Below, in pieces: positions 48,901 through 58,913 of a stretch of DNA of 64,000 bases. Numbering within the stretch: the first letter of the stretch is position 1; every line of letters begins with the position of its first letter. The DNA is from Melanopsichium pennsylvanicum (lineage: Eukaryota > Basidiomycota > Ustilaginomycetes > Ustilaginales), in the NCBI GenBank assembly GCA_900208305.1, contig OAPG01000007.1, positions 841,001 to 905,000 on the forward strand. Direction: 5' to 3'. The notes beneath the pieces are model-generated. The model saw only the letters and a list, made by a program, of their open reading frames with translations. It was not told where the DNA came from and did not search any database. The position numbers were made by a program, and so were the translations under genes.

Positions 48901-50402
48901 GGAAGCTCAAGAAGGAGGGCTTCACTTCTCTCATTGGTCAAGAGATCGGATTCTTCGATGCCGAAGAGCATGCCAGTGGCGCAATGAGCGCCGCCATCTC
49001 CAGTCACCCAGCCAATGTGGCTGCTGCCACCGGCTTGGTGCTGTGTCAAGTCATCATCAGCATCGTCAATCTCGTGGGTGCCGTGATCCTCGGTCTCGAG
49101 CTATCCTGGAAAGCCTTGCTAGTCTGTTTGGCCCCCGTCTTTGTGCTTTTCGTTTCGGGCTGGCTCAACATTGTCATGCTCGAAAAGTACGAGCAGGTTG
49201 CACAGAAGCCCGCTGATCGCGCCGCTTCCTACATTTCCGAAAACGTCGACGCAATCAAGACAGTGGCTGCGTTGGGTCGAGAAGCAGAGACGATGCGAGT
49301 CTTTGAAGAACGCGCTCGAGCTGATCCCAAGCGCACTCGATACCTCATCTTTGGAGCCGGTGGGTTTGCCATCTCTCAAGCTATGGTCCTTTTGCTTTCT
49401 GCGCTAGTCTTCTACTGGGGTGGTTCACTACTCAGCAGGGGCGAGGTTGACATCACTGCGCTTTATGCTGTGTTTGAATCTATCATCATTGCCGCTTTCT
49501 CAGCCGGGCGTCTCTTCACTTTCGTGCCAGATTACGGCCGCGCCACCAATTCGTTCAAGGTCATCGCCGGCTGGATTAACCGCAAGCCTTTGGTAGCCGA
49601 TACGAGCTGCATGCCTGAGCTAGATGCTCCCTCTCAAGCCAAGGTCAAAGATGGCAGCTACTCCCTTGGAAACATTGTGCTTGGCAACATCGAGCTGCGC
49701 TACCCACAGCGACCCAATCATCCAGCACTCAAAGACCTTAGCATCACCATTCCCGCCGGCAAGAGTGTCGCCTTCTGTGGTACATCCGGCTCAGGCAAGA
49801 GTTCCATCGTGGCTCTGCTGCAGCGCTTCTACGACCCCTGCCAAGGCAGCATCCAATTTGGCGGTGTCGACGTGCGCCAGGTGCCCATCGAGGTCCTCCG
49901 CAAGCAGATGGCTTATGTTTCACAGGACCCAATCTTGTACGAAGGCACCATACGCTGGAATCTGTCTCTTGGCTCAAACGATCCAGACTCAGTCACGCAG
50001 GAGGAGCTTGAGAAGGCTTGCGAGGATGCATACATTCTGGACTTTATCCGCGGTCTTCCCAACGGCTTTGACACTGAAATTGGCTTCAAAGGCTCGCAGC
50101 TTTCTGGAGGTCAGAAGCAACGTCTTTGCATTGCCCGAGCTTTGCTGCGCAACCCCAACATTCTTCTTCTTGACGAGGCGACCTCTGCGTTGGATGCCGA
50201 GTCCGAAACACAAGTGCAAAGGGCACTTGATCAGGCGGCTCTCAACAGGACCACTGTCACAATCGCGCACAGGCTCAGCAGTCTCAGAAGGTGCGACTTG
50301 ATCTTCGTAGTCGAGGACGGAGGCATTCGCGAGAGTGGCTCCCATTCGGAGTTGATTGCCAAAGGCGGAAGGTACCGTGAGCTCATGGAGCTCCAACTTT
50401 AG
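45999..50402 (+). CDS. Full-size ABC-B (MDR/Ste6-type) transporter
   Basis: ATP-driven membrane exporter, 1467 aa, arranged TMD1-NBD1-TMD2-NBD2. NBD1: Walker A GPSGSGKST (near 417), signature LSGGQRQR (near 618), Walker B LLCLDEGTSALD. NBD2: Walker A GTSGSGKSS (near 1261), signature LSGGQKQR (near 1368), Walker B ILLLDEATSALD. Both sites keep the catalytic Glu, so both may hydrolyse ATP. NBD1 has an insertion of roughly 70 acidic/Lys-rich residues between Walker A and the Q-loop (after LLLREYDPEIANIP). A long charged linker (about 730-870) joins the halves. Substrate is unknown: drugs, lipids or a farnesylated pheromone are possible, and nothing in the window favours Ste6 function. Single exon; the Met at 45999 gives a short cytosolic N-terminus, so a missed upstream exon is possible. 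Confidence 0.88.
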   Translation: MQVSNQSSRIVARLPSKAHRARLPTFLYLFSFCPPVPSPLTSPRAFFQHPGVLYAVGFVAALLAGCGMPALDLLYGIYTNRITSTGSSPQYIRDTSSYIGWIMTIVGLCEFLLAWLFLACFSSASYDLTQRLRHSYIASVLAQDISHFDLHGAGEIANRASKDISVIRAGFGEKLAYFCWSGATLLVSAIIGFVKAPRIAGVLFALLPLTMIIFSVLGKATERVGAPALRIEGRSSTFLEQVLGSVRVVQSFGMEEQLLKRFDQAMLKPLEKLGMRKSAIRGLETSAVYFMLNLTYSVAFWWGAINITEDKVLIGDLLTTFWNYLNSLFSLANIVPHIAGIFDALTALKQVRRSIEREPKIDLREDRGIIPTLDKKIWSPSFELDRVTFSYPSRPNIASLKEVSIMFQSGKVTALVGPSGSGKSTITSLLLREYDPEIANIPHPHDAADAEAAKEEDGADDNEIERQLAFKKGNKASLFCSKKSSKVSPESEDVEKSDLSADVKGRIQGSGRVLFAGYDVRELNPRWLRSQIAIVQQHPQLFTASVFENVATGLTGSDWEYLPDIDGDPRAPAHDAARTRTIRDKVMRALQKAEAWDFVSKLPQGMDTPISGGRTGLLSGGQRQRVAIARALVREPRLLCLDEGTSALDSDTESKIKLALQKEQEERGMTTILIAHRLSTIEHADSIVVLKNGYVVEEGSHDSLMQKKAVDEGAVYRSMVMQQRQLSEYEAEKEDENLKESGKSVAIGSKPSPQSYAVSEDMRTRVDGVSTSCSASVVPDEPLSRDAFQQIPLGRRRSSRASETPYRSITGRTGTALGQHEHAQEAIMGIRDADLALPSNTAAAVPMKADPKDTQSLACKRDADHRSKAVRKEEKRHLRRIFVRYLKDHKLFFSIGIIGAIATGASFPIAGWLTGGAVNSLAIQGDNERLTRETNRWALWFFILALADLVIVMIGSFFLETASEHVMRKLKKEGFTSLIGQEIGFFDAEEHASGAMSAAISSHPANVAAATGLVLCQVIISIVNLVGAVILGLELSWKALLVCLAPVFVLFVSGWLNIVMLEKYEQVAQKPADRAASYISENVDAIKTVAALGREAETMRVFEERARADPKRTRYLIFGAGGFAISQAMVLLLSALVFYWGGSLLSRGEVDITALYAVFESIIIAAFSAGRLFTFVPDYGRATNSFKVIAGWINRKPLVADTSCMPELDAPSQAKVKDGSYSLGNIVLGNIELRYPQRPNHPALKDLSITIPAGKSVAFCGTSGSGKSSIVALLQRFYDPCQGSIQFGGVDVRQVPIEVLRKQMAYVSQDPILYEGTIRWNLSLGSNDPDSVTQEELEKACEDAYILDFIRGLPNGFDTEIGFKGSQLSGGQKQRLCIARALLRNPNILLLDEATSALDAESETQVQRALDQAALNRTTVTIAHRLSSLRRCDLIFVVEDGGIRESGSHSELIAKGGRYRELMELQL

Positions 50403-52562
50403 ATATGTTGTAGATACTTGTCATTCTTATGCTCACATCGTTCTGTCTATGGTGTTTTTCAATTCGCCTGCTTGCGTCCAACTATCCCAGCAACACATGT
50501 TATCGCATGTTCGACCCCAATCTTTGCAAGTCGGACCCCCTATTTGTGTGAGAAGATTTACAGACGTTGCCCGCAGCACATCGGCCGTAGCCTGCCTTCA
50601 CACTGACCTCGGGAAGCCTTGCATGTCTTTTCATCCGAAGTGCCTGTGTTCTCATGTCTAAGCGAGAAGGATCAGTTCGGTCAGGATGTGGGTGGCCGCC
50701 CCGCTGTTTGCGCGATTTGCCCTTTCCTTCTTTTACAATATGACTTGTAAGGAACAGGTTTTCGCGTCTGCAAGGGATTCTGCGCAGAAGAAGCAACCAG
50801 CAGGTCATCAAATCTGGTTAAAAAAGGGTAGTGTGCGATGAGGGATCAAGGCACCGCCCATTAAGCCACCCAAATGGGGGTGGCTGCTGGAGTGCTGCTC
50901 AAATCCGATTTAGATCTTAATCTGTTGTGGTTCTCAGCTTACCAACAATTATCGGCATGATTTTTGACTCTGTCAGAAGAGAAAATCGCCAAGGCGGCCA
51001 CCCTGATAACCTACAAGGCCATCCAGATTTGAAGAGGTTTTTCAGAGGTCTGATTTCAGTTGTTCGCCTTAAATTTTCGAAACTCTTTTTCCAATATACA
51101 TGTTCCAATGTACATGGATGCCGCTGCTCAAATTTGATGCCGTTTTACCATAGGTTGCTTCTCAATCTCTCGACATATATATCGAAAGGCTCGTCTGTGG
51201 GCTATCGTTCGGAAGCTAGCCTGATACTGATTTCTTCAGTGCCTGTGGAGACTACAGACCCAGCTAGGTACTTGTGAGAATGTGTGTGCCAGGGTTAGTT
51301 ACCATATTTCAATCGAAGTAAATAAGATCAAATTGACCCCCAATTGCGCAGCCGATACCTGCACGCAGATTCGTATTGCACTCACGCAAGCTTGTCCGTA
51401 GGCTGACAAGCAAAGCTCACTCATTCAGCCACCAAATTCGCTAACGCGACAACACTTGTGACAATTGAGTGCAGGACAATTTCAAAAATTGGAGGATCTG
51501 TCTACGTTTCGTACCACAGAATCTGAGCAGCCACCCAGCACAGCGACTTTGTCCCATGTCAGAAAGAAGGCTGCTAGGTTCAAAGCAAATAAAAAATACT
51601 GTGCAAAAGACTCTCGCCTCCAAATTATGAATTGCGCTATGCGGTTGCATGCTAGACCACAGCCCAAATATTTTCGCTTCCGGGTAAGGAAAAGAGTACG
51701 TGTTGGTGGTCCCCTAACATATGCATTGTGCTGATATTTGTGTGAAACTCATGTTTAGACTCAAGCAGACAGCCGTTCTGGCAGCCGCCATCGCAGCCAT
51801 CATAGAAGTCACCACAACACAGCTGAATTCTGAAAGATAGCTGAACGGCACAGCGATTCCGAATGGCTTCTTGGGTGGCCGCTCGATAATACATCCCAGT
51901 GGTGTAGGTTGTTATACCGAAACTTTCTTCTTGAGAACACAGTCTAGTGGCCGTCTCGTCGTATTTTTTCTAAGATCGTTCCGGCAGGGTGGTCTTGTGC
52001 TTTCCAGCTCCCAACATTTATCGAAATCTTTCAGGCTTGACAGTGGGATGACTACTAGTTCTGATCTCCCGGTGGCTCATCGAAATTGGGAGTCGTGTTT
52101 TAAGACAGACGGCACAACAAATATCCATTTGTTCTGCCTTTGAGTAGGGGCAGCCACCGAGGCGCAAGGCTTTACAATGAACGCTGAGTCGAGTCCAACC
52201 GCAATGCTGAACTGGCCATAGACGCACAACCATCATAGTATCAAATCATATGTACTGTGGACTAAATCGAAAGCGTACATCTCGGTCTTCAATAGAAAAA
52301 GAAATAATAGTCGCTCATGTAGGGAAACATGATGAAGACGAATTCGGGCTGCCATCCCCGGATGGGTGGCTTGGGTGGCTTCTTGGGAGATTTCTGCCAG
52401 AACACGTCCAAGCCAGCCGCCTAGTGTGGTAATTTCCATGGCCCACAGGCTGCTGCTCAAATCCAAGCTTCCTTTGATCACGTGCGCATGCTAAGAGCCG
52501 CTCTGGAGTGATTGGGCTGCTAGACCTTTTTGACTTGTCTCCTTGTTTGCGTGTAAGTGATC
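50403..52562. other. Repeat-rich gene-free region, left flank of transposon island
   Basis: No intact gene. Several short diverged repeats occur: CTGCTCAAAT followed by C or T-rich variants at about 50895, 51124 and 52452; GGGTGGCT at 50878 and twice near 52365-52380; and a perfect 8-bp hairpin AGCCACCC...GGGTGGCT with a 6-nt loop at 50864-50885. These look like remnants of one or more old elements. Confidence 0.45.
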
Positions 52563-52564
52563 CG

Positions 52565-52666
52565 GGATATTTTAGGACGACCAAATTCGACTTTTTTGTT
52601 TGCCAAAATTCTCTATAATCATATTTTAAGCTAGCTTTTTGACTTCCGCTTATGGATCTAGCGTGA
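52565..52666 (+). repeat. Dispersed ~100-bp repeat, copy A (CpG retained)
   Basis: Starts GGGATATTTTAGGACGACC. A diverged copy in the same orientation lies at 57417-57515, and a partial relative near 40170. Immediately to the right, 52673-52675 is TTA followed by GGGAGTTTCAGGACGATG, a similar GGG-starting end next to a TTA trinucleotide, as expected of PIF/Harbinger termini. Whole-element boundaries are not resolved. Confidence 0.6.
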
Positions 52667-52838
52667 GTCAAATTAGGGAGTTTCAGGACGATGCGACAGG
52701 CCGTGAGCGAAAATTAAATTTGTCTCATGAGCCAAATTTCATAAGAGCAGGTTTTAATTCCATAAAGCGCTTTTTTGCGGCGCATCATTCTTAGCTCCCA
52801 ATGATTAACTTTCTTTAGCAACTTTCTCAATTTTATTT

Positions 52839-53732
52839 TTGGAGCTAACATGGCTGAAAGGGCCAAAAAACAACTTCTTCCACAAAAAGCTCGTGATTAC
52901 CTGGCTCATATCAATTTTGCACATTAAAAGGCAAGTTAAGACTATCTTAGGGATCATAACCTCTCTACAGAAGCCTCCTGTCCCCCATGACGGTTCAAAT
53001 TCATCTTACTTCAATCTTCGCACTGTTCAGACCCTTGGCAAGAACCCAGGCACTCCAAGAACAAACCTTCTACTCAGAGACACCAACACAGGCAAACCAC
53101 TTTTGATGAGGGTCTCTCCTACTTTGCTTTGCAAGCACAGATTAGCGCGAAAGTTGTCAAAAAAAGGTCATGCAGCATTCCAGAAGCTCAGGAGCATGAT
53201 TCAATTTCAGGAGATTAGGGGCAACTTTGAGCCAGGCATCTACTACAGTGTTGGAGAATCATAGTTGGGGTTCACTGTTGGAAACACACAGAAAAAGACT
53301 GGGGAGGAGGCAAGTAAGCTCCTAAACTTGGCAAAGGATCATAGCAAGAGCTTTTTGCATTCTATCAACACTCTCTTGCCAGCTGAATGGAAGCAAGATA
53401 TGATAGCCAGAAAAAGCAAGTTGAAGGAGTCCATACAGAAGTACTTTGGAAGGCAGGCAGAACTTCTCTGCCCTTGGTGGACCACAGTCACCTTCCTTGA
53501 AGGCTTCACAGGCATAGCACACATGGACAAGGTGGATCACCAGCCCTCTTTCCTGTTCAACTTTTTTGCACCTTGCCTTTTGGTCTTGCACAACTACAAT
53601 CTCAAAGTGGAGCCAGATTGTCTTGACATTGCTATCTTTGTCACTCATTCTTTGGTTCATAGTACACATGCGGTGGCTGGACAGGGTCAGGTAAGGCAAG
53701 CCTTTGTAGCCTTCTTCAGACAAAGCATATGA
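52839..53732 (+). pseudogene. ORF with 2-oxoglutarate/Fe(II) dioxygenase-like pattern, one in-frame stop
   Basis: A single frame of about 298 codons interrupted only by TAG at 53262-53264. No canonical ATG opens it: an ATG at 52850 (MAERAKKQLLP) is in another frame, implying an early frameshift. The last third carries a pattern of the double-stranded beta-helix dioxygenases: HxD as HMD (codons 53520-53528), a hydrophobic strand run (FLFNFFAPCLLVL), a second His 46 residues on in LVHST (53658-53660), and an Arg 12 residues later (53694-53696). Spacing and order fit Fe(II) ligands H, D, H and the 2-oxoglutarate-binding Arg. TET/JBP members of this superfamily are known to be associated with transposons in basidiomycetes. 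Homology is inferred from the pattern, not proven; the surrounding sequence is CpG-depleted. Confidence 0.4.
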
Positions 53733-55247
53733 TTGGACAAGGGTCCATCCCAGCTTGGAAAGCAGCTTCTGGACAAGGTGCTGACAGAGAAAGACAGCAA
53801 CATCAAAGTTTGAGGTGCAAAGAAATGATTCCATGTACATACCACTGTGAAATGCACTATCATCAGAAATTTGTCTTGCAGCTGCAACAGCATTTGAGGA
53901 CAGTTTGAATGGTATCAGCTGGATGGGAATCAGCCCAGGAACACAGCAATTTAAGTTGCTCACCGTCATTGTCTGTGGTTGAGGCACAATTGGGTTGCAA
54001 ACACAACATATCTCATCACTTCAACTTACGCTGCCTTCAAAGTACCACAAGATGATTGTCATGGGTTGCTTGTGCCAGACCCATGGACACCAAAAATTTG
54101 ACTGTACTTGATGAAGTGAGGCTTTGCATACTTTGAGTTGTGTATGTGTGAGCAATTAATGATTTGCACACTTTGAGGGAAATGCACATAAAATGCCTAG
54201 TGCTGACAAATGTTTGCATCCAAGATTGACTGAATCCTGTAGAGCACTGTGCCCAGAGGTAACCTGGCACAACAACTGATACAAAGGCTTGCATGCCTTC
54301 CCTGATGCTCTTGGGGTTGACTGCAAGATACTACAAGGCCCTGGTTGAGGTTCCAGTGCCGCAGTTGGGGTTCCACCTGCAATTGATGTACTGCAGCATT
54401 GGTGATGGTTCCAACAATGATGCTTCTTCTTGAACACTTGTTATCTATGGAGTCAATGCTCTATGATGGTGGCAAGCTCTGCTATTGCCACACAACTGAC
54501 TGACTGGCAACTGTAATGTAAGGTACTGAACAGATAAGAAGATATAGTAAAGAACAGATGAGCTTTGGCTCCTTCTCATTGGCCAGCAATGAGGTATATA
54601 TATCCATCAACTCTTCAGCAAGCTGCCCCTGAGCTACCCTGCTGCATATTCTCCTACAGCCAATGTGGCAGGGCCCTTTCATGTGGACAAGGCGCCAGCA
54701 CTTTGTGTGAAGGCCCAAGCACCATTGTCCCCCTATCTGGCTCCATTGGAGCTTGCACTCTAGTCTGATGGCAACAATGACCATTCCCACAGCATTAATC
54801 ACTCTTCCTGTGGCTGCAATGGTGTTGCTCTATCAATTTGCAGCCTCCTTGCCATTGTCTGGGCTTGGAGCGCAAACATAGCCAAAGAGTTGGCTCTTTG
54901 CATGCATTTGCTCAACATACACAAGCAGCTGGTTCTTTACATATGCTGGGACTTAGAGAAATGCCAACTCCAAGCATGCACAATGCCCATCCCTTTTGCA
55001 TGTGCTGGCTGTGAGAGCGCGCCAAACCCACACCCATTGTGGACCCTGGCCTGCACCTGTAATAATGATAAGCAGACATCTGTTTGAAGATCAAATGGTA
55101 CCAATGTCTCCTCCTATCAATTCTTTCTTCAATATGTCTCTTCAAGCTCTGGTAAATGCACATCTTGGTCCTAGCTGTGAGCTTGAAATGTATGGCAATG
55201 TACATTAAAATTTTGCTGGGGAGATTTTTTGAATTGCATCTCAACTT
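53733..55247. other. CpG-poor spacer inside transposon island
   Basis: 1.5 kb with only short open frames on both strands and no recognisable domain. Minus-strand frames of up to 221 codons overlap the dioxygenase-like ORF in antisense and are not gene-like. Probably decayed element sequence. Confidence 0.4.
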
Positions 55248-56474
55248 TTGAAGGCATGTAGAAGAATTCAACTTGTCACAGCCTTGTCCTTTCCCACCAC
55301 CACCTCCTATACAAACATGCCAACAGGATCAGTTTCAGCAGCACAGCAGCCTCCTGCCAACCTTTTACGCTCCCTCAATGAACAGAGCAGTATTCTAGAC
55401 CTTGAAAGAGAAAGCCAATTGGCAGAGTTGCAATGCTGCAACAACCAACTTGGAATCTGCTGTAGCTCCACAGAGCCCATCAACATCAATTTTTTTGACA
55501 TGTTACAATATAATGTAGAAGACACATCACCAGCAAAACCTGCAGCAGCACATAGGCTAGGGGCAAATTGGTCTGCATGGACCATCTTTGCTTCATTACA
55601 GCTCTTGACACTCACAATCCCTGGATTGCAGCAACAGGAGAGGAAGCCATTGATGAAACCAATAAGCTCTTGCTAAGCACAAGTGTGAGACTTGGAAACA
55701 AGAATTTTTTGAAGCTCAATGGAGAAAGATGGTCAAGGATGCCAGAGAGCATAAGCAGCTTCAATTGAAAGCAATAGGCGCCAATTTTGACAAAGAACAG
55801 GCATATACAACCTTATACAACCTTGTTGACCTGTACAACATCTCAACACACAAACTTTCCTTTCTCAAGCCTCTAGAGATAACTGCCACCCAAATTGCCC
55901 CCACTCAAGATTGTTTGCAAAGACAAAAGTGGAGGCAGGCTGTCAGTGCTGCAAGGGAGGCAGGTCAGACAGGTCAGACTCTTGCTCTTCAAAGACTACA
56001 TGACCAACAATCAGCAAGTGCTTTGCCTTAAAACCACTCACTTGAGGAAAGCCACTCATCATTGGCTGATAATGACTATGATCAGCCAGATGAGTCACAG
56101 TCAAGTTCCTTCACTCAAGAGAGTCCGGTCCAAAGGAGAAGGAAGACTTTGAAAAAACACATTGGTGAAACACTTGTCAAGAGTCTCAATTGAATTATTG
56201 ACCTTCAGGCCATGACAGTCTCTCAAAGTCAACAAAGCCAACTTTTTAGCTCTTATGTGAAGAAGTCAGCCAGATCAAGATGCAGGTCAGTTTGTTGCAG
56301 TCAGACCTGGTAGGGATGAACAAGATGATGGATTCTTTGTTGGCAATATTTGGTCAGCAAGAATCTAGTCAATCTGCTCAAAATATGTACCTAGGGCAGG
56401 TGGGTCCATTTCAAAGTACTCTGAGGTGGTGTTTCCTCTCAAGCATGACAAGGCATTTCAAAGAAGGACAGTAA
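55248..56474 (+). pseudogene. Myb/SANT-like accessory gene of a PIF/Harbinger-type element, frameshifted
   Basis: Pieces of one protein are spread over different plus-strand frames, so at least two frameshifts are present (near 55,565 and 55,735). The middle pieces read like the Myb/SANT-like DNA-binding protein that accompanies many Harbinger-like transposases: a LCFITALDTHNPWIAATGEE helix block with the HNPW core, then WSRM/VKDAREHKQLQLKAIGANF and DKEQAYTTLYNLVDLYN, matching the usual order of HNPF/W, a charged helix, and LLxxLVDL. The C-terminal piece (56280 on) has a MDSLLAIFGQQE-type helix like the tail of such proteins. It converges tail to tail with the transposase gene, the expected partner. 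Confidence 0.5.
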
Positions 56475-57456
56475 CTAGGTAGTCACTGGCAATTGGAGAC
56501 AACAAGAATTTCTGCTGCTGCTTGTTGTTCAGCCAAGGAAAGAGAACAACAACTGAACCAATAGCCCACTCCACTGCAATCTGATACTTGCTCATGATGA
56601 TGTTGGATTGCTTCTCTTCTTCCTTCATACAATTGCCTTTGTATGGCACAATGAGATGATGATCTAAATGGTAGCCTTTGTCACCAAAGAGATATAGCTT
56701 CTTGTTGTCATTCTGGTAGGACGCCTTTCTCAACCAGTGTGCAACTCCTGGCTTGTTCCATACTGAACAATCATTCTTGCTGTCATCCCAGGGTCCTTGG
56801 ACAAAGATCAACCCTTCAGGTGTACTGATAATCTGCATTTTCAATGCATGGATGTGCTTTCAGCTATTATAAACAGCTTCCTGTGCTTGTGATGGTCTTG
56901 CAACTGGCCTAAGGGTGCCATCTACAAACCCCCATATAAGATCCACATTACACTTGGTTTGAATTTGCTCTGCATACTTCTTCAGCTGCTGCCTTGGAAG
57001 AAGAATGTTGCCACATTTGCACACATTGAGAAGGTGGCCCCACTTCTCTAGAAGAAGCTCCACCACTTCCAATTGGACTCTGCTGATGTGAGACTTGGAA
57101 CAGCCAAACTGGGCTTCAAGTCCTTGAAGTGATCTACCCCTGAGGTAACCTAGCAGCATAAGTAGATCAATGCAACTCTCTTCTTTGTCTTGAATGTTGG
57201 TTTTGATGAAAAGCAGGAGCTGAAGGGCTGCATGTGTCTGCTCAAACTCCATATGATCAAGCCCAAGATTGTCTTTGAAGTGCTTGTCAGACATGATTTC
57301 CAAATTGCTGTAATGCTCATGTGATTCTGTGAGCTGGTTGGTATCTTGGACCTGGATTGTATAGTGGTAGCTGATGGCCACCAAAGCAGCTGTGGAGAGG
57401 AGCAATGTATTAAGGGAGGTTTTGGGACAACCAGATTTGACTTTTTTGTGAGCCAA
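56458..57456 (-). pseudogene. PIF/Harbinger-type DDE transposase with one in-frame stop
   Basis: Minus-strand frame of about 330 codons. A helix-turn-helix region (YLRGRSLQGLEAQFGCSKSH) is followed by the DDE nuclease: first Asp in WGFVDGTLRPVARPS, second Asp in LFGDKGYHL, Glu in VEWAIGSVV, with the GPWDDSKND block between. All three catalytic positions are kept. TGA at 56860-56862 interrupts the frame between VYNS and KHIHALKMQ, where the family has a conserved Trp, consistent with TGG to TGA. The frame continues unshifted after it. The first dozen codons overlap repeat copy B, so the true N-terminus is uncertain. One nonsense mutation suggests fairly recent inactivation, or rescue if another copy supplies transposase. 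Confidence 0.75.
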
Positions 57457-57515
57457 ATTTCTCTGTAATCACATTTTTAGCTTTTTGACTTCTGCTCATG
57501 GACCTAGTGTGGCTG
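57417..57515 (+). repeat. Dispersed ~100-bp repeat, copy B (CpG lost)
   Basis: Same orientation as copy A at 52565. Starts GGGAGGTTTTGGGACAACC directly after a TAA trinucleotide. All four CpGs of copy A are TpG or CpA here (positions 57428, 57438, 57493, 57508). Confidence 0.6.
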
Positions 57516-57853
57516 TTGCAGAATAGGACTAGAATAATGGCCAACATCAATGGGATGGCCCAGGTTAGGGTTAGAAAATTACACAAGAAATTGCAATGTG
57601 CAGGCTGGTTGCTGAGTTGAAGCCATCCTAGGAGCCACCTGCAGTTGGCTGGCTCTTTGATGGCTTTGCCAAGAAGCTTGAGCAGCCCTGGAGGTAGCTG
57701 TGCAATTCACATCAAAATTTGATCCACTCTGCGCTCCTGAATCCTTTTAACGCACAAGAGCATGTCAAGTCTGCGTCAATGGCACAGACCTAACACCTCT
57801 ACATTGTTGAAGAGGGTCCTTTCCATCAGATCATAAACCACAAAACCCAACTT

Positions 57854-58657
57854 GTGATGCCTGCAGCTTTGATGCTGTTTATACATCTTGATCTGCGTCC
57901 TGTAGCACAGATCATGGCAACATTGATCATGGCAAAAGCCTATGAACTGTGTTGCACAGCACAGATGATGATTGACGCACGTTCAGGCCGCCAACAGGCT
58001 TGGACCATGTTGTCTAGTGCATCAAGGTATCAAGACTTAGGAGACTATTTTGCTTTCATCTTGTATGATACACCTTATAAATCAACACCATCACAATTCA
58101 GGTCATTTCTCTTCTCATTTCTCTTCCCTCAAGCAAAGCAAGTCTGGTTCCCCAACAAAGCATGTCAAGACACCTTTGATGTGATGCCAACAAACTCAAC
58201 CCAACCATGCTGTTTGCCCTCAATGCTCATCCAATGCAAGAGATTTTACATTGGTGAGTTACTGCACATGGCACTACCACACCAAGAAGCGCTCACAAAT
58301 CTTACCTATCTGCTCCTGTTTGACTGCCCTTCTCTTCACAGTTTTGCCCCCATGATTGTTGCTCAAAACTCTCATCACAACACCAGTCTTGATGATATTG
58401 GCTGCGGTTTTGTTCAGAAAGGTCATGTTGATGTCACAGACGGTAGCATATATGCTGATGCTGTTGGTTACAAATGGTATGGGTTGCACGGTGCTGACAT
58501 CTTGTCCTTGCTTTCTTGTTTTTATATGTCACACTCCCATGCCTTGCGCTTTGCATCCAACATGGCCTTGCTCAATAGTATGTTCAACTCTCCTGTCTTG
58601 CTCACCGTTTTGCATCCCTCTGCAGTTCACCGTACTGACAACTGCCTTTCTCTTTGA
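57854..58657 (+). CDS. Unrecognised 267-codon open frame inside the inverted-repeat unit
   Basis: Opens with ATG at 57854. Met-, Leu-, Cys- and His-rich product without signal peptide, repeats or any motif I recognise. The CpG-poor composition, which removes few stop codons, makes an 800-nt open frame notable but not proof of coding. No intron or partner gene evident. Treat as a hypothetical protein of the enclosing mobile unit. Confidence 0.25.
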   Translation: MMPAALMLFIHLDLRPVAQIMATLIMAKAYELCCTAQMMIDARSGRQQAWTMLSSASRYQDLGDYFAFILYDTPYKSTPSQFRSFLFSFLFPQAKQVWFPNKACQDTFDVMPTNSTQPCCLPSMLIQCKRFYIGELLHMALPHQEALTNLTYLLLFDCPSLHSFAPMIVAQNSHHNTSLDDIGCGFVQKGHVDVTDGSIYADAVGYKWYGLHGADILSLLSCFYMSHSHALRFASNMALLNSMFNSPVLLTVLHPSAVHRTDNCLSL

Positions 58658-58835
58658 CCTTGTCTCAATGTATTGACATCAGCACTCAGATGTTGCCAGT
58701 ACAAGAGCATCCTTACAATTAGATGCAACATCACACAACAAATTGAATCAAGATTGCGCAAGGCTAGTATCAGATGTTACAGACTGTATATGGGATGGAG
58801 CTTGGGCCTGCATATCATGACCACAAGGTCTTACA

Positions 58836-58913
58836 ACATTGTCTTTCAACATTGTCTTTCAACATTGTCTTTCAACATTGTCTCTCAACATCATTGTTCA
58901 ACATTGTCAACAC
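58836..58913. repeat. 13-bp tandem repeat array
   Basis: Six units of ACATTGTCTTTCA; the first three are identical, and later ones diverge (CTCTCA, CATTGTTCA). Confidence 0.9.

Noticed and set aside
45999..50402. Assignment as the Ste6 mating-pheromone exporter
   Set aside because: Sequence shows only a general ABC-B exporter; no pheromone or mating gene is nearby to support it.
53322..53987. 221-codon minus-strand ORF over the dioxygenase-like frame
   Set aside because: No motif; the plus frame carries the ordered H, D, H, R pattern and hydrophobic strands.
52565..57515. Copies A and B as LTRs of a 5-kb retrotransposon
   Set aside because: They are only ~100 bp, no reverse transcriptase lies between them, and their GGG start next to TTA/TAA fits DNA-transposon ends better.
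58836..58913. CRISPR-like array
   Set aside because: 13-bp head-to-tail units with no spacers in a eukaryotic genome; a simple tandem repeat.
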